Shown: in pieces, positions 1 through 12,359 of the stretch
Position numbering within the stretch: the first letter of the stretch is position 1
Layout: each line of letters starts with the position of its first letter
NCBI RefSeq assembly: GCF_047495875.1
Contig: NC_092497.1
Span: 66,177,492-66,241,491 of the forward strand
DNA from: Pithys albifrons albifrons
Taxonomy: Eukaryota; Chordata; Aves; Passeriformes; Thamnophilidae
DNA length: 64,000 nt
Reading direction: 5' to 3'
Position numbers and translations under genes: made by a program
Notes under the pieces: model-generated
The model's database searches: none
Seen by the model: only the letters and a program-made list of their open reading frames with translations
What the model was told of the DNA's origin: nothing

Positions 1-2374
1 TATGCACTACTCAGTATCTTCACTCTACTATTTTTGTGGGTTTTGCAAGTACAAATAGCTAGGGAAAATATGCAGCTTTGAGACCTACTTTAAATGTAGC
101 TTGCAACACTATTCACAATTCCTTAACTCCATATATAAGAGGTAAAAAGTCTTTGAGCAAGAATTCGTCTTTGTATTTTCAGAAGTTAAATAGATTCTTA
201 ATGAATAGTCACTCTACCTTTCAGAATTATTTTTTCCAGACCTTCTTAAGCCTATTATATTGTAGACTTTACTATTGTAGCTCATTGTTCTACTTTATTA
301 TTTGCTCAATACACTCTTGTTGAGTACTTTATTTCCTTGCCCTTAAAAAAGCATATTTTTAAAAATGCCACTTATATAATATAATATTTTTTGAACTTTT
401 TTTTTTTCCTTGCAGATATGTTTTCTTTCTGTCTATATCTATCACAAGTGTATGGTATCATTTATTGTCTGTGCACAAAGATATATTCATCCAGACACTT
501 TTATGTCATTATAGCTTGAGATCCTTGGCGCTTTTGCTTTTCAGATAGATGCATGTTTATGATCAAGTTAAGTTAGAAGCAGAATTTTCTCGTATTTCTG
601 ACTGTATTTTTCTCAGGAACACAGAAATAAATTGTTTTAAGAGGTCTTTAGCTTTGACCCGTGCTCTTCAATTAGACTCTGGGGTACTGTAATATTGCAG
701 AAACTGCCTGCTGTCACAAATATTTGGAAAGCAGTATTTAAATAACAAACAATTTGATTCTACCTGCCTTGTCCTACCTACTGCCTTTTTTGAAATTAGT
801 ATAATTTGTTGAAAGGAAAACATGCCAAGGGAACTGAAGAATAACCATTGCAGTTAAGTTGCAGCCATATTTGTAAAAGGCTGCATTACTAAAGAGCTAG
901 ATCCCAGGATATGGGTAGGATTGGTAGTTGAATTAAATTAAAATCATTTGAACAATGATTTATTTCAAGTTCAATGTAATGGTAGTTGTCCACCAGTTTA
1001 GAAAGTGAAGTCACTGTGGTTACTACAAGGAGAAGATGTTATTAACATCTTGCTTTCACAAGGAGATTTTTAAACATCTTGTAAGGCTCTTGTCTTCATA
1101 TAGTTCTTAACCTCATGAGTTCCAATTTCTCTGCATGTTCCTTTGGGAAAGAAGGAGATTGACAAGCTCCCTTTGTAATACCTCATATGACATAGCAACT
1201 ATCTTTTCAGCTATATAATAATCTCATTCCTAACTGTTATCTGTAATAGTCACACCATCACTAGCATTCTGGATGGTTTCATTGCTCATTAACATGTACC
1301 TGTATATTTTCTATTTCCATTTTACTTCACTTCCAGTGGACAATTCTATCTCTGTCTGTATCCCAGATATTTAAAAACGTATGAAATTAAATTCATACTA
1401 CATCTAGTATCCTAACCTTTGTCTGTGGTTAGAATATTTCTCTCATTTAAGAGCATTCAGAATGAGAAAGACCTCAATCCAAAATACATTAATAGCAACT
1501 GAAAACCAATTGTGCACCAGGTAAGCAAGCTGAACCCTTGAATGATTTTATTTGTAGGACTCAGTGATACTTTGTGTTCTTAAAGAAGGAAAAAACAAAA
1601 TGTACTTTGGTGTTTTGTAATAAAAGAGCTTTTAAAATACGTAGGTTCATCACCCTTTTGAGAACACATCATTACAATAAGCAAATTTTTTCCATCTTTC
1701 TGCAATGCATGCCAGAGGATTCAGGGAGGAAAAGCAGGTATGAAAAATCAAATGGTGGTAGTTGGTCTCCTGTAATTTGTTTCATGTTGCTTTATAGTCC
1801 AGAAAATTACTTACTGTACATGCTCAGGTATCAGGTTGCAGAAGATTTCTCTGACATTATTGACCCCCTGCAATGAGATCCTTTGATGTGGAGTCATCAG
1901 TTGTCTTGAAACTATGCTTATGGAGAAGATCAAGCTTAGAAGAGATTACTCAGAAAATAAGTCTTTCCTCCAAGACCGTTAGCCTCAATACCTGATCTTT
2001 CTGACATGACTGAAATATTGAGTTGTTGTGCTTGCTGTTTCCATATTTGAGAGCTGTTTCAATCACTGGTGTTTTGAACTTCTATTTTCCCTAAGACAAG
2101 AGTTACTTGATGTTGTGGATCCGTGCTTGTCACATATTCTGCTGTTATCAGTTTATTGTTATGTAAATTTAGAAGTTTCCTTTGGGAAATGTGTTAGATA
2201 TTCTAAAGCACTCCAAAGACTTTGTGTGTGTAGCATGAGTTCAAAGTTATATCTACACCTATATACGACTTTCAACTACATGCTTTTAACCTTTTATTAG
2301 CATTGCAAATACAAGGCTAAATCAAAATGAAAGTCCTGTGACTTTCCCCCATTATTCAGACTGCAAGGTTAGGG
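1..2374. other. Unassigned AT-rich DNA
   Basis: No gene, RNA or repeat family was recognised. Short open frames here begin mostly at non-ATG codons, have biased AT-rich composition and show no domain. A T-run followed by CCTTGCAG near 400-415 resembles a splice acceptor, but no exon can be supported from it. Confidence 0.5.
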
Positions 2375-2575
2375 TAGTAAGACACTGGAATAGGTTGTCC
2401 AGAGAAGATGTGGGTGCCCCATCCCTTGCAGTGTTCAAGGCCAATTTGGATGGGGCACTGAGTAACCTGGTGTGGTAGAAGGTTCCCTGCCCATGGCAGA
2501 TGTATTGGAATTAGATAATCTTCAACGTCTCAGCCAACCCCAGCCATTCTAGGATTCTGTGTATCATTCTATTAC
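2375..2575 (+). mobile_element. CR1 retroposon 3' end fragment
   Basis: About 200 bases match the typical CR1 3' end: a GGAATAGGTTGTCCAGAGA-like stretch, then the segment on a single-copy target that ends in a TTCTAGGATTCTGTG tail. It is 5'-truncated, as most CR1 copies are, and carries no useful coding capacity. A second CR1 end follows almost directly in the same orientation. Confidence 0.8.
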
Positions 2576-2578
2576 TAT

Positions 2579-2825
2579 AGGACAAGGTGTAGTGGCTTTG
2601 AACAGGAAGAGGGAACATTTAGGTTAGATGTTAGGAAGAAATTCTTTACTGTGAGGATGGTGAGATGCTGCAAGAGGTTGCCCAGAGAAGCTGTAGATGC
2701 TCCATCCTAGGAAGTTCTCAAGGGCAGACAGTTGAGCAATACCGTCTAGTGAAAGGTTTTCCTGGGTTGGAAGGAGATGATCTTGATGATTGCTTCCAAA
2801 CCAAACCATTCTATGATACTATCAT
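2579..2825 (+). mobile_element. Second CR1 3' end fragment, tandem with the first
   Basis: It starts at AGGACAAGGTGTAGTGGC, passes through GTTAGGAAGAAATTCTTTACT and GAGGTTGCCCAGAGAAGC, and ends near CATTCTATGATACTATCATA. This is the standard end of CR1. It differs clearly from the upstream copy, so the two are separate insertions rather than a duplication. Both point the same way, consistent with the second having inserted at or near the tail of the first. Confidence 0.8.
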
Positions 2826-5800
2826 ACAAACTAAATGGCTAAAGTTTTCCCCTCCAGGATAAATATTGAGATCCTGCATACAGTCCTCCAAACCAAGGGG
2901 TTCTCATTCACAGCTCACTGGAGAGTTTTCTAATCATGTAGCTTGTGGGAGAATAGGCCTCTGCAGCTGCAGAAATAAATACTGTATATATGGGGCACAG
3001 AGAAAGCAGGTAAGAATGAACAGAACAGTAAATATAATGGTGAGGATAAATCCTTAAAAAAAAAATTAGGAAAACAGGTCCCGTTTTTCGGTGGTCTCAT
3101 ATTGGGCTGCAATAGAGAGAGGTATTCGTGGAAAGGAAACTGTTATTCATTCCAGACTGTGACTAAAATTTCATTTTTCCTCAGGACTTCACCTCTCCAG
3201 GAAAATAATTTAAACCTTTGAAGATCTTGACCTGGGAAGCACCTTTGAGTTTCACTGGCTACTTAGAAATTCTCAGCCAGTGCAAGACACTTCAGAATAT
3301 GCCCCAGACCTCCAGCCCCTATTGAATTTACAGGATGTTAATGAAACACTATTTTACTGCCATGCTAGTGTTTTCCAAGCTCTCAGCACACTCAATTTTC
3401 TCCTCTGAAAGGGAGACAAAGCAGTTTGAAAAACTGTTCTCAAGGTCCGGTTTCCTGTCAATCCCAAGAAACATTCCTCAAAAAGGAATGGTTTACAAAC
3501 TGGCTCTTAAGAGCTCTGGCTGCAACTGGATAAAGTCAAGTAACAACTCTCAGAGCATTGTACCACTATTAATAATAGCTACACTCACAATGACCTGGAA
3601 ACTGTGCCTGGGGCTTTTTGGTCCCAGTTTGCAAGCTTCTTGATTATCTTATTGACAATATGGCAACATCTTTGCTAAAGAAAGGAGTTGAACAAACAGA
3701 AAAAATTTTCCATGCCCATTGTGACACTAAGGTAGGACTCAGTAAAAAAGCTGAAGAGAAGAAAGGCAGAAGAATGTAAAGCGTCAGAAAGGAACTTATA
3801 ACTCCATACCTTCTTAAACTCATCCTTCTGAGGAATTATTGACTGAAACCACATGGAAAGTTTCTGCTTAACTACATTTTTAAAAGCTTTCATAAATATT
3901 GTAATAAAGTTAAATTCATTGCTAGTTAAACCCTAACACTGGCATAAGCTTATTTCTTATTCAGATGACTGAGCTGAAGCAGAAAAGCAGCACTGGAAAA
4001 GCATAGGATTTATATTGCAAAATTTGAAATACCCTTCTGCATTAAGTAATAAAAGACACTCTGATATTCTATTCTAATGGCCAATAAAGCACTAGACCAG
4101 CTAGAAAAATAAGGTTGGCAGAAACATGGAATAAATTAGGAAATTATATTTACACTACAGTCAATTAGCACAGCATCATTTTACTTTATAATACGAGATT
4201 TTCTTGTGAACTCCAGTGTGCCAAAAATATTCCAGTGAGGGAGTAGGTTGTCAAATCTTTTTCCAAACTACAAAAAAATATTTCCATTACCCACTACGAT
4301 TTCCACATTTAATAAGTTATTTGCAAGAGTTTGGCTTGAAAACACAAATGTGTGCTGGGAGAGGGAGCATACAAGAGCCCTAAAGGCTTTTGTGTCCATA
4401 GCTTGTCTGCCGGCAGAATTCAAGGCAACCTTAAGCATTGAATTTGTGCTCCTTGGCAAAAAACACATAGGATTTGATGCTGAATTGGCATATCTGATAT
4501 CCTCACAAAAACTTTCATGGTGACCTACATGAGCCTGTAGCTATGGCTGGACATCAGAAAAACACCAGTTAGGGTTTTTTGCGGTTTTTTTCATGCACAA
4601 GGGAATGGCATTATCACAGTTCTCATCAGCTTACTGGTTGGCCTAGGTACAACTCAAATGTTTCTGTGCTTGTCAGCAGTAACATTACCTGAGGACAATT
4701 GTGAGATGATTTTCATGCAAGAATAAACATATTTTGCAGTGCATTGAAAATATGATCATTCTGTTGGGTTTTATGTAGTTATTGAAATTTGTTTCCAATA
4801 GATTTTGGAAAACAAAGTAGTGATTTTGACCCTTGAAACTCTGAAGTGGTTATGCTTTAAGAATAGCAGATTGGTCTGAGACGTGTCATAAAAACTGAGG
4901 TTAATTGACGTACTTGGGCTGTCATTCTTTACACTTAAACAGAAAATGATGTTACAGTCAGAGTCCTTGATCTGATACTTCAGTATTGCCCCAAATACCT
5001 GATTTCATACCATGCTGTTTGTTGGGTCGACTCACCTTCTTTTTTTTTTTTTTTCCAATAATGTAAGATTTACTCCTAAATTTCATAATATTTTAAGGCT
5101 AAAAGATATTCACAATGCTATAATAATCTTAGAAAATACAGTTATGAAAACATCCCTTTCAAAATCACACAATAGTAAGTACATGCCAGGTCTGTGGGAC
5201 ACTGTCATTTTTGTATTCTGTGATGAAATATGAAGGGAAAGAGAATCCTGAATAGAAAGCAGTTAAAGTGTGTTGTGCTTCAGATTTCAAAGTGCACACC
5301 ACATGGCTGCCTTGGCCATCTCTTGGTATTCTGGTATAGTTAATAAGTATATTCAAATAAAAGCCATGTGCTGGGTATTACAATTCTACAGATATGTCAT
5401 GTGCAACCAAAAAGATGCAGCTGTGCAAACTTTGAAATTTTGTAGGGCTTCATTTCTGCATGGACGTAGGTGTTTGGTAACTCTTCACCACAGCTGGACC
5501 AGCCATGTCCAATAGAATATCCTACAGTAGCTTTCATGAGTAGTATGATATCGTATTTGTTTTATTCATTCTTAAATTATGAATCAGTCTCAGAGGTCTG
5601 TGCCAAAACCACCAAAGGTTGGATTGAAAATATTATAACATTTTCTTTAACCTTGACAAAATGTGAGGCTGCTCAGATGAAGCAGGATTTCTTAGCCTGC
5701 AATTTTTTTTCTCCAAGCCTTGAATCTAACCAGCTGTTTTGTTGGTGGAGTTTCTATTAAGACTCAGTACTGATCTGTGTGAAAATATACTCTGTGTTTG

Positions 5801-8800
5801 CTGATGTTTAAAGTTGAAACACTTGTTTAGCACGATCTGAAAATACCTTTTGCATGATAGACTGCAGTTGGGCTTCTTTTCCTTTGCCCTTTTTCAGACC
5901 TGGTACAACTTCACCTGTCATACTGCCTCATTCTGCATCACATTTTCAGAAATTTTTGAGTGGAGTTCTGCCAGCTGCAATGCCAGCTGTTGCTATCCTG
6001 AAAAGTTGCTTTAAAGAAATGGACCCCATATCCTGCTACTACTTGTAACATCATTTCTTCTTCATCTGTTACACTTCTTACTGGCAACAACTTTTCTAGG
6101 AAATGGATGGAATGATAAGAAACAAGAAAGTAATGTCACTTTACAAAGTGGATCCCAAGAAAAACAAGTTCTACTCTCAAGTTTTTTAAATGAATCTAAA
6201 AATACGTGTGTGAAATTATATTTGTGCTAATTAAATACTATGATGAGTATGTCTCTCTCCACAAAATGTCAAAAGTGTAATTTCATGTGGGGCCACTTTT
6301 TTACCTTCTCGGCTTTCAGCAGTCAAGGTATTCATGTGGAAGGAGATTGCTTAAATGTTCCTTGCTGCATCCCCTAAGAGAGTTTGTTCAGGTTTAATAA
6401 AATAATCTAACAAAGCAATTAGTGGCTGATTCAGCAGCATGCTAAGCCAGTCCCCTGAGGATGAAGGACATTGAGCATCTTTTGAGGCTAGGCCTTTTAA
6501 ACAAAAAGAAAACTTACTTTTCTATTTCCTTCTCTTCAGTTGCAGATAGACATGTCCCTATGATCACATTGAACTAGTGTAAGTTTACAGAGCATATTTT
6601 ACCTGTCACCCAAACAAAATCTTCTTCCACAAGGCTGAGAAAGAACGTAAACAGTCCAGCTTTTATAAATATTTTCCATTTTCCCACTCTACATAAAAAT
6701 ATTTGGATTCTCAGGCTCCTGTATTAAGTTTCACAAACTATAACAAGGAGACATTACATAACATTTTAGATTACTTCTCTTAGATATAATTTCTCAACAT
6801 GCAGCATGAACATGACCAAATAACATACTATGAAGTACTAGGTTTATGGTCTTTCAAGTCTGGAAGAAGTGTAAAACACCTTCTTATAGTAGTACAGCTA
6901 AATACGTTTGTGTCCTTCAGATACGTTTCTTATGGAGATCTCCCATGATAATAACAGCTGTATCCATTTAACACAAAACATACCATCAGGCCTTTCCTTT
7001 AATGTAATGATTCCTGTAAGTGAACTGAGACAGTGAGTGTCTTACTGACCATACCAAAACTCCAAAAGTAACCTAAGTGTCCTCAGTTATGAGCCTCCAC
7101 TGAGAAAACAAACTAAGCATTCTTCTGATTCTTTTACCTGTGCATAAAATCATACAAATGAAGAGTACCATAGGTTCAACTGGAAAATTTTTTTTCAAGT
7201 GACTGGCTGTTTTCAGTCCTTTCCAGAGATTTTAATACTCTCAAAATCAAAAGAATCCTTCTGATTTTTCCCTTGTCTCTCCTTTTATTTTACAGTGATA
7301 TAAATTAAAATAACTTTTAACCCTAATTTGACATCTATTCCTTTCATTTCTGGAAGAGTGATCACTGGGATACTCTAAAGAGGCTTTAATTCTTTCGGTG
7401 TTTTTTCTCTGAGAAAATATTTCTCTTCTTACTGGTACATTGGTAAAAAAGGGACACTGAAAACAAAATCGGCCATGAACCTGCTGAAAGTTACCGTCTG
7501 AGGTCTCCTTAAACCATTTTCAAGCAGCAAATGTATATTTTTATTATATTAAGTATATAAAGGTATTGCCTTTTTGCCCATATGAATTGCTTCACTTTTG
7601 AAATAGTCAAATTGATTCTATAGCTACCATCTTTTCTGAAGAAAACAAAAACCAAACCAACCAAACAAAAAAAAAACCCAAACAGATTTGGAAAATAACC
7701 ATTTAAAAATAATTAGTAAAAAGTATCTGCATTAACAAAAATAATTCAGATTTTAGTACCTTGAGGATTCTTCGCCCTCAACATAATGACTTTATCATCC
7801 TCTTAACATACCCAACACAGTATCTTATTATGGCCTTAGCAAAGTAGTAGAAATAGAGGAAAATTTTTCAAACTCTATCCAAACATCTGTTGAAGTAGAA
7901 ACAATTTGCCCTGAATTCTGCTTCCATTGTATTTTTGATTGCCAAATAAAAATTTCTTCAGTACATTTTTCATTGTCCAATAAAGAATAAAAATCAGTAA
8001 GAAAATTGCCTTGAAGATGAGGCAATTCAAAACTCTTTGGAGTCAGTAAAACATGGAACCATCAGAATAAGACAGTCCTCTATCAAATTAAAGACTTTAT
8101 CAAAAATGGCCACATATCTTGTCTACTTGTATAGAGAGTAATACTATTTTTTAAACTATCGATTCTGTCAATAAGGTCTATGTAATTGTAGCAACATTAC
8201 TTATGATCACTTTACATTTAACATTGCCTTTCTGGTTTTGAGTTTTTAAGCTTTGGACTAAAAGTAAATAAAAAGCTTAAGAGTGAGTTCCCTACTGATT
8301 ACAGTATGCTTAGAAAAGTAGTAAATCTTTTCACTGGAACTGTCATGTGTTGCAGCTTGGAACCCGACAATCCACAAATGCGTCAATGTAAATATTGAAG
8401 GCAGTTTTCTTCTAACTGAGCTCTAGCATATTATAGGATTTTCTTTCTTAATTTTTTATTTAATTTTAAACCATTAAAACTCTCTGAATTTAAAAATTAT
8501 ATTTGCAATATTTTCTTAAATTGGTGAGATTTCTTTGAACTGCTTGCTGTCTTCTATATTTCTAGAATACTCTAGGGAATACCACAATAAAGGAGCATAG
8601 TATTTAAGAAACTGCAAAAAACATGAAAGATGTATTTGTTCTTTTGCTTGGTAGGTTGTTGTTTTGTTTGTTGTTGTTGCTTTTTTTCCCAGGACTCTGT
8701 TTTTCACATATTGTTGAGAAGTAGCTACATGCATGCCTTAATACTGAGAAGAGCCAAATCTAGCACTTACCTTCTGTCAGAGCGATTCACTGCTGATGAC

Positions 8801-8965
8801 GTGACTTGTTAAAATTTAACTCTTTAGTTTAAATGTGTTTAGAGGTACTGGTTATCACAGCATGGTGCAGGATGAATCTGAGATTGAAATTAACCCCAAA
8901 ATAAGGAAAGTGGTATTCAGGCACATGTGAGATTTTTTTCTGACACTTGGAATTTATCTCTCACT
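2826..8965. other. Unassigned AT-rich DNA with homopolymer tracts
   Basis: No recognised gene or repeat family. It contains a poly-T run near 5040-5055, an A/C-rich tract near 7641-7685 and a T/G-rich tract near 8640-8690. The small open frames are chance-level and have no recognisable domains. Confidence 0.5.
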
Positions 8966-11155
8966 TGCAGAATCACAGAGTCACAGGAAATGCTGAGTTG
9001 GAGGCAACCCACAAGCAACATCAAAGTCCAACTCTTACCCTTGCACAGGACCACCCCTAAGAATCACACCCCATGCCTGAGAGTGTTGTCCAAATGCTTC
9101 TAGAACTCTGTCAGGCTTGGTGCTGTGACCACTTCCCTGCAGAGCCTGTTCCAGTGCCCAACCATCCTCTGGACGAAGAATCAGTTTAAACCTCCCCTGA
9201 CATAACTTCAGGTCATTCTCTCAGGTTCTGTCACTGGTCACCACAGAGAAGAGATCACTGCCTGCCCCTCCTCTTCCCCTCAGGAGGAAGTTGTAACTGC
9301 AATGAGGTTTTCCCTCAGTCTCCTCTTCTCCGGGCTGAACAGAACAAGTGCCCTCATCCATTCCTCACACGGTCCCCTCAAAGCTCTTCACCATCTTCAT
9401 TGCCTTCTTTTAGATGTTCTCCAGTAGCTTTATATCTTTCCTATATTGTGGTGCCTAAAACTACACACAATGTTCAAGGTGAGGCTGCCCCAGTGCAGAG
9501 CAGAGCAGGATAATCCCCTCCCTCAATCAGCTGGTGATGCTGTGCCTGATGTCCCCAGGACACGGTTGGCCATCCTGGCTGCCAGGGCACTGTTGACTCA
9601 TGTGGAATTTGTCATCAACCAGGACCCCCAGGTCCCTTTCCATGACACTGCTTTCCAGTATCTCATTCCCCAGTCTGTCCATACACCCAGGGTTGCCCTA
9701 TGCCAGGTGCAGAATGTGGCACATTCCCTTGTTGAATTTCATATGGTTGGTGATTGCTCAGTCATCTGATTTGTCGAGGTCTCTCTGCAGGGCCTCCCTG
9801 CCTTCCAAGGAGTCAACAGTTCCTCCCAGTTTTGTATCATCTGTAAACTGGCTTAGTGTCCCTTCCAGTCCTGCCCAAGATGGAGGCCTGTGGAACCCCA
9901 CTAGTGACAGGTCACCAGTCTGATGTCACCCCATTCACCATTACCTGCTGTGCTCGACCCATGAGCCAATTGCTCACCCACCACATGTTGTGTTTATCCA
10001 TCTGTGGGGTTCAAATTTTGTCCAGAGGATTCTGTGATAGACAGAATCAAAAGCTTCGCTGAAATCCAAAAATATTACATGAACTGTGTTTCTTTTGATT
10101 GAGTAGGTGGGTTACATTTTGATAAAAGAAGATTGGGTTTGATAAGCAGAACTTCCATCTCATGAAGCTGTGCTGGCTCTGGCCAATGACTGTGTTGTCT
10201 TTTGGATGTTTTTCAATAGTTCCTGGAATAATCTCCCTAACTTTACCAGGCAATAAATTGACACTGACATGAATTTTGTTTCTGAAGTCCTGCTCGCCTT
10301 TCTTGAAAATCTGGATATTTCTCATATTCCTGTCAGCTGGGACCTCTCTGGATTCCCAAGACCACTCAAAAATCATCAAGAGATCTTTTGCAATGACATC
10401 AGCCAGGTCTTTGATGATTCAGAAGTGAATCCCACCAGGTCCCACAGATTTAAAGGGATTCAGCTGGAGCAGCAGATCCTGCACAATTTCAGGGTTGACT
10501 AGGAGTTGATCTTTCTTGCAGTCATGGTACTTCAGCTCAGGGCACCGAGACCCCCTTGGTCTGTCTGTGTTGCAGAGGCAAGGAAAGCACTAAAACCTCT
10601 GTTTTGTCTCTGTTCCTGTTTGTGAGGTGTCCATCTTCATCCTATAATGGGCCCATGATATTTTTATGCCCATTGCTGTAAATATATTTTTAAAACACCT
10701 TTTTGTTGTCCCCCACATTTCTGTTGAGCTGCAACTCCAGTTGAGCTTTGACTGCATGAATTTTCTCCCTGAAAAGGGACAAGCAGCATCTCTGAATTCT
10801 TCCCATGTCACTTGACCTTGCTTTCACTGGGCATACACCTTTCTTTTTGGCCTTCTTCCTGTTCAACCAAGATGGCCTTCTGCCTCACCTGTTTGAATTC
10901 CCAATTTGGGAATTGCCTGCAGGAAGTGATGTTTGAAAAGTGACCAGCACTAATGGGCCCCAGCAGCTGCAAAAAAGTGTTTTCCCAGGGGATCTTACTT
11001 ACTAATTGCCTGAGCAGCCTGAAGTCTGCTCTCCTCATGTCCAGAGTTGAGGTTTTGCTGGCACTTTTCCTCCTGTCATCAGAGATTTTAAACTCAATCA
11101 CTTCATGATTGCAGTAGCCAAGATGGCCATCAATCTCCATTTCTTGAATCTGAAA
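8966..11155 (-). mobile_element. 5'-truncated CR1, about 2.2 kb, old
   Basis: Read on the minus strand this is a long CR1 fragment. The 3' tail lies at the left (AGAATCACAGAGTCACAGG), followed by the 3' UTR, the C-terminal reverse-transcriptase region and, beyond 10.5 kb, the sequence between RT and endonuclease. Segments such as the complement of CTGAGCAGCCTGAAGTCTGCTCTCC are typical of CR1. The reading frame is broken by many stops and indels, so no long protein survives. It is more divergent than the CR1 copies at 43.5 and 52.4 kb, which suggests an older insertion. Confidence 0.85.
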
Positions 11156-12278
11156 ACTACCAGATAGTTCTCTTGTGCTATTTTTCCTTTGGTGGCATGC
11201 CTTCAGCAGAGTGGTTTTGTTTAAAATCCAATTATCCAGTTTTGATCTGTTTTGTGAGATTCAAATTATATTGCATTCTGAAACCATCAAACTAGAGGCT
11301 TTAGAACTGAAGTAAAAGGAAACATGAAAGCCCTCTATTAAGATGGCTAATATTCCAGATGAAACTAATTAGTATGATAAGCTATGCACATAACAAAATT
11401 GTAAAATTGGTGAGATCAACCCTGCAATACCATTAACTATATTATAACTCTTCACATGATTTTCTCCCCCCACTAATAAAAGGTCTTAGAAATCTGAGAT
11501 TTCAATTTGCTTTATCGTCCGGTGGAGCTCATCATCACCACACTCTATTGTGAATATTGTGGTTTTCACAGCAGGGCCTTTTTTATCTTTGCAAATTTGT
11601 GAATTAAAATAATTTCACCTGGGGAAATCTATCACCAGAGAAATGCTGGTGACCTTGACAACACTTTTCCATTTCTTCTTTTTGTCCTCCTGTTTTTCTC
11701 TAACACAGCACAGTGGCAGACAAATGACAGAAGACTGCCTTGTGATATCCATCACATTTATTACATTCATTTTTGTGCTGTGTGTTTCTCTAAGGTTGCA
11801 TAGTCAGATTTACATGCTATACTGATGTGGAAACCTGCAATGGAAAAAAGAAAAAAACAAACAAAAGAGAGAGTAATGAAAAAAATTGCATGTGGTGTAG
11901 TCCACTGAAACAGGGATAAAATGGGGGGAAATGATGAGGAACTTGCAGTATGAGTAATAGCTAGTAAGTCATCTTTGTGAAGTGCAAATCCTTATTAATA
12001 AGGAAATATCCCAGTTGACTGTATCTGCCTCTTTATTTTCTTATGTTCTCTTGTAACTTGATTTACCAGAACTTTAGTAGCTCCTGTCTTCTTTTTCTAC
12101 TTTCTCACGCTAAGCTAAAATCTTTGTATTATCAATGAGAAACTTTTCAAACAGTGAAAAGTGGTCTTGGAAAATTTTACTGTTAACATAAGACCCTGGT
12201 TTTCCATTCAATATTTAACAGTAATTGGGGCTAAATAGTATCTAATGGACAGAAGGGCACCTTTTACAAAAGAGTTCT
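11156..12278. other. Unassigned DNA
   Basis: Nothing recognisable. The left boundary with the CR1 is approximate because its 5' truncation point cannot be fixed by eye. Confidence 0.45.
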
Positions 12279-12358
12279 AGAATCAGAATTATTTAGGTTG
12301 GAAGAGACCTTAAAGACCATCTAGTTTCAATCCCCTGCCACGAGCAAGGATACCTTTT
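12279..12358 (-). mobile_element. Short CR1 3' end fragment
   Basis: About 80 bases with the CR1 3' signature on the minus strand: AGAATCAGAATTATTTAGGTTGGAAGAGACC followed by the segment ending in CAATCCCCTGCCA. It is strongly truncated. Confidence 0.7.
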
Positions 12359-12359
12359 A

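Noticed and set aside
400..520. Possible exon after a pyrimidine tract and CCTTGCAG
   Set aside because: No open frame with a recognisable product, no donor site and no second exon could be supported.
9446..9923. Two overlapping 107-codon plus-strand frames
   Set aside because: They are antisense to a decayed CR1.
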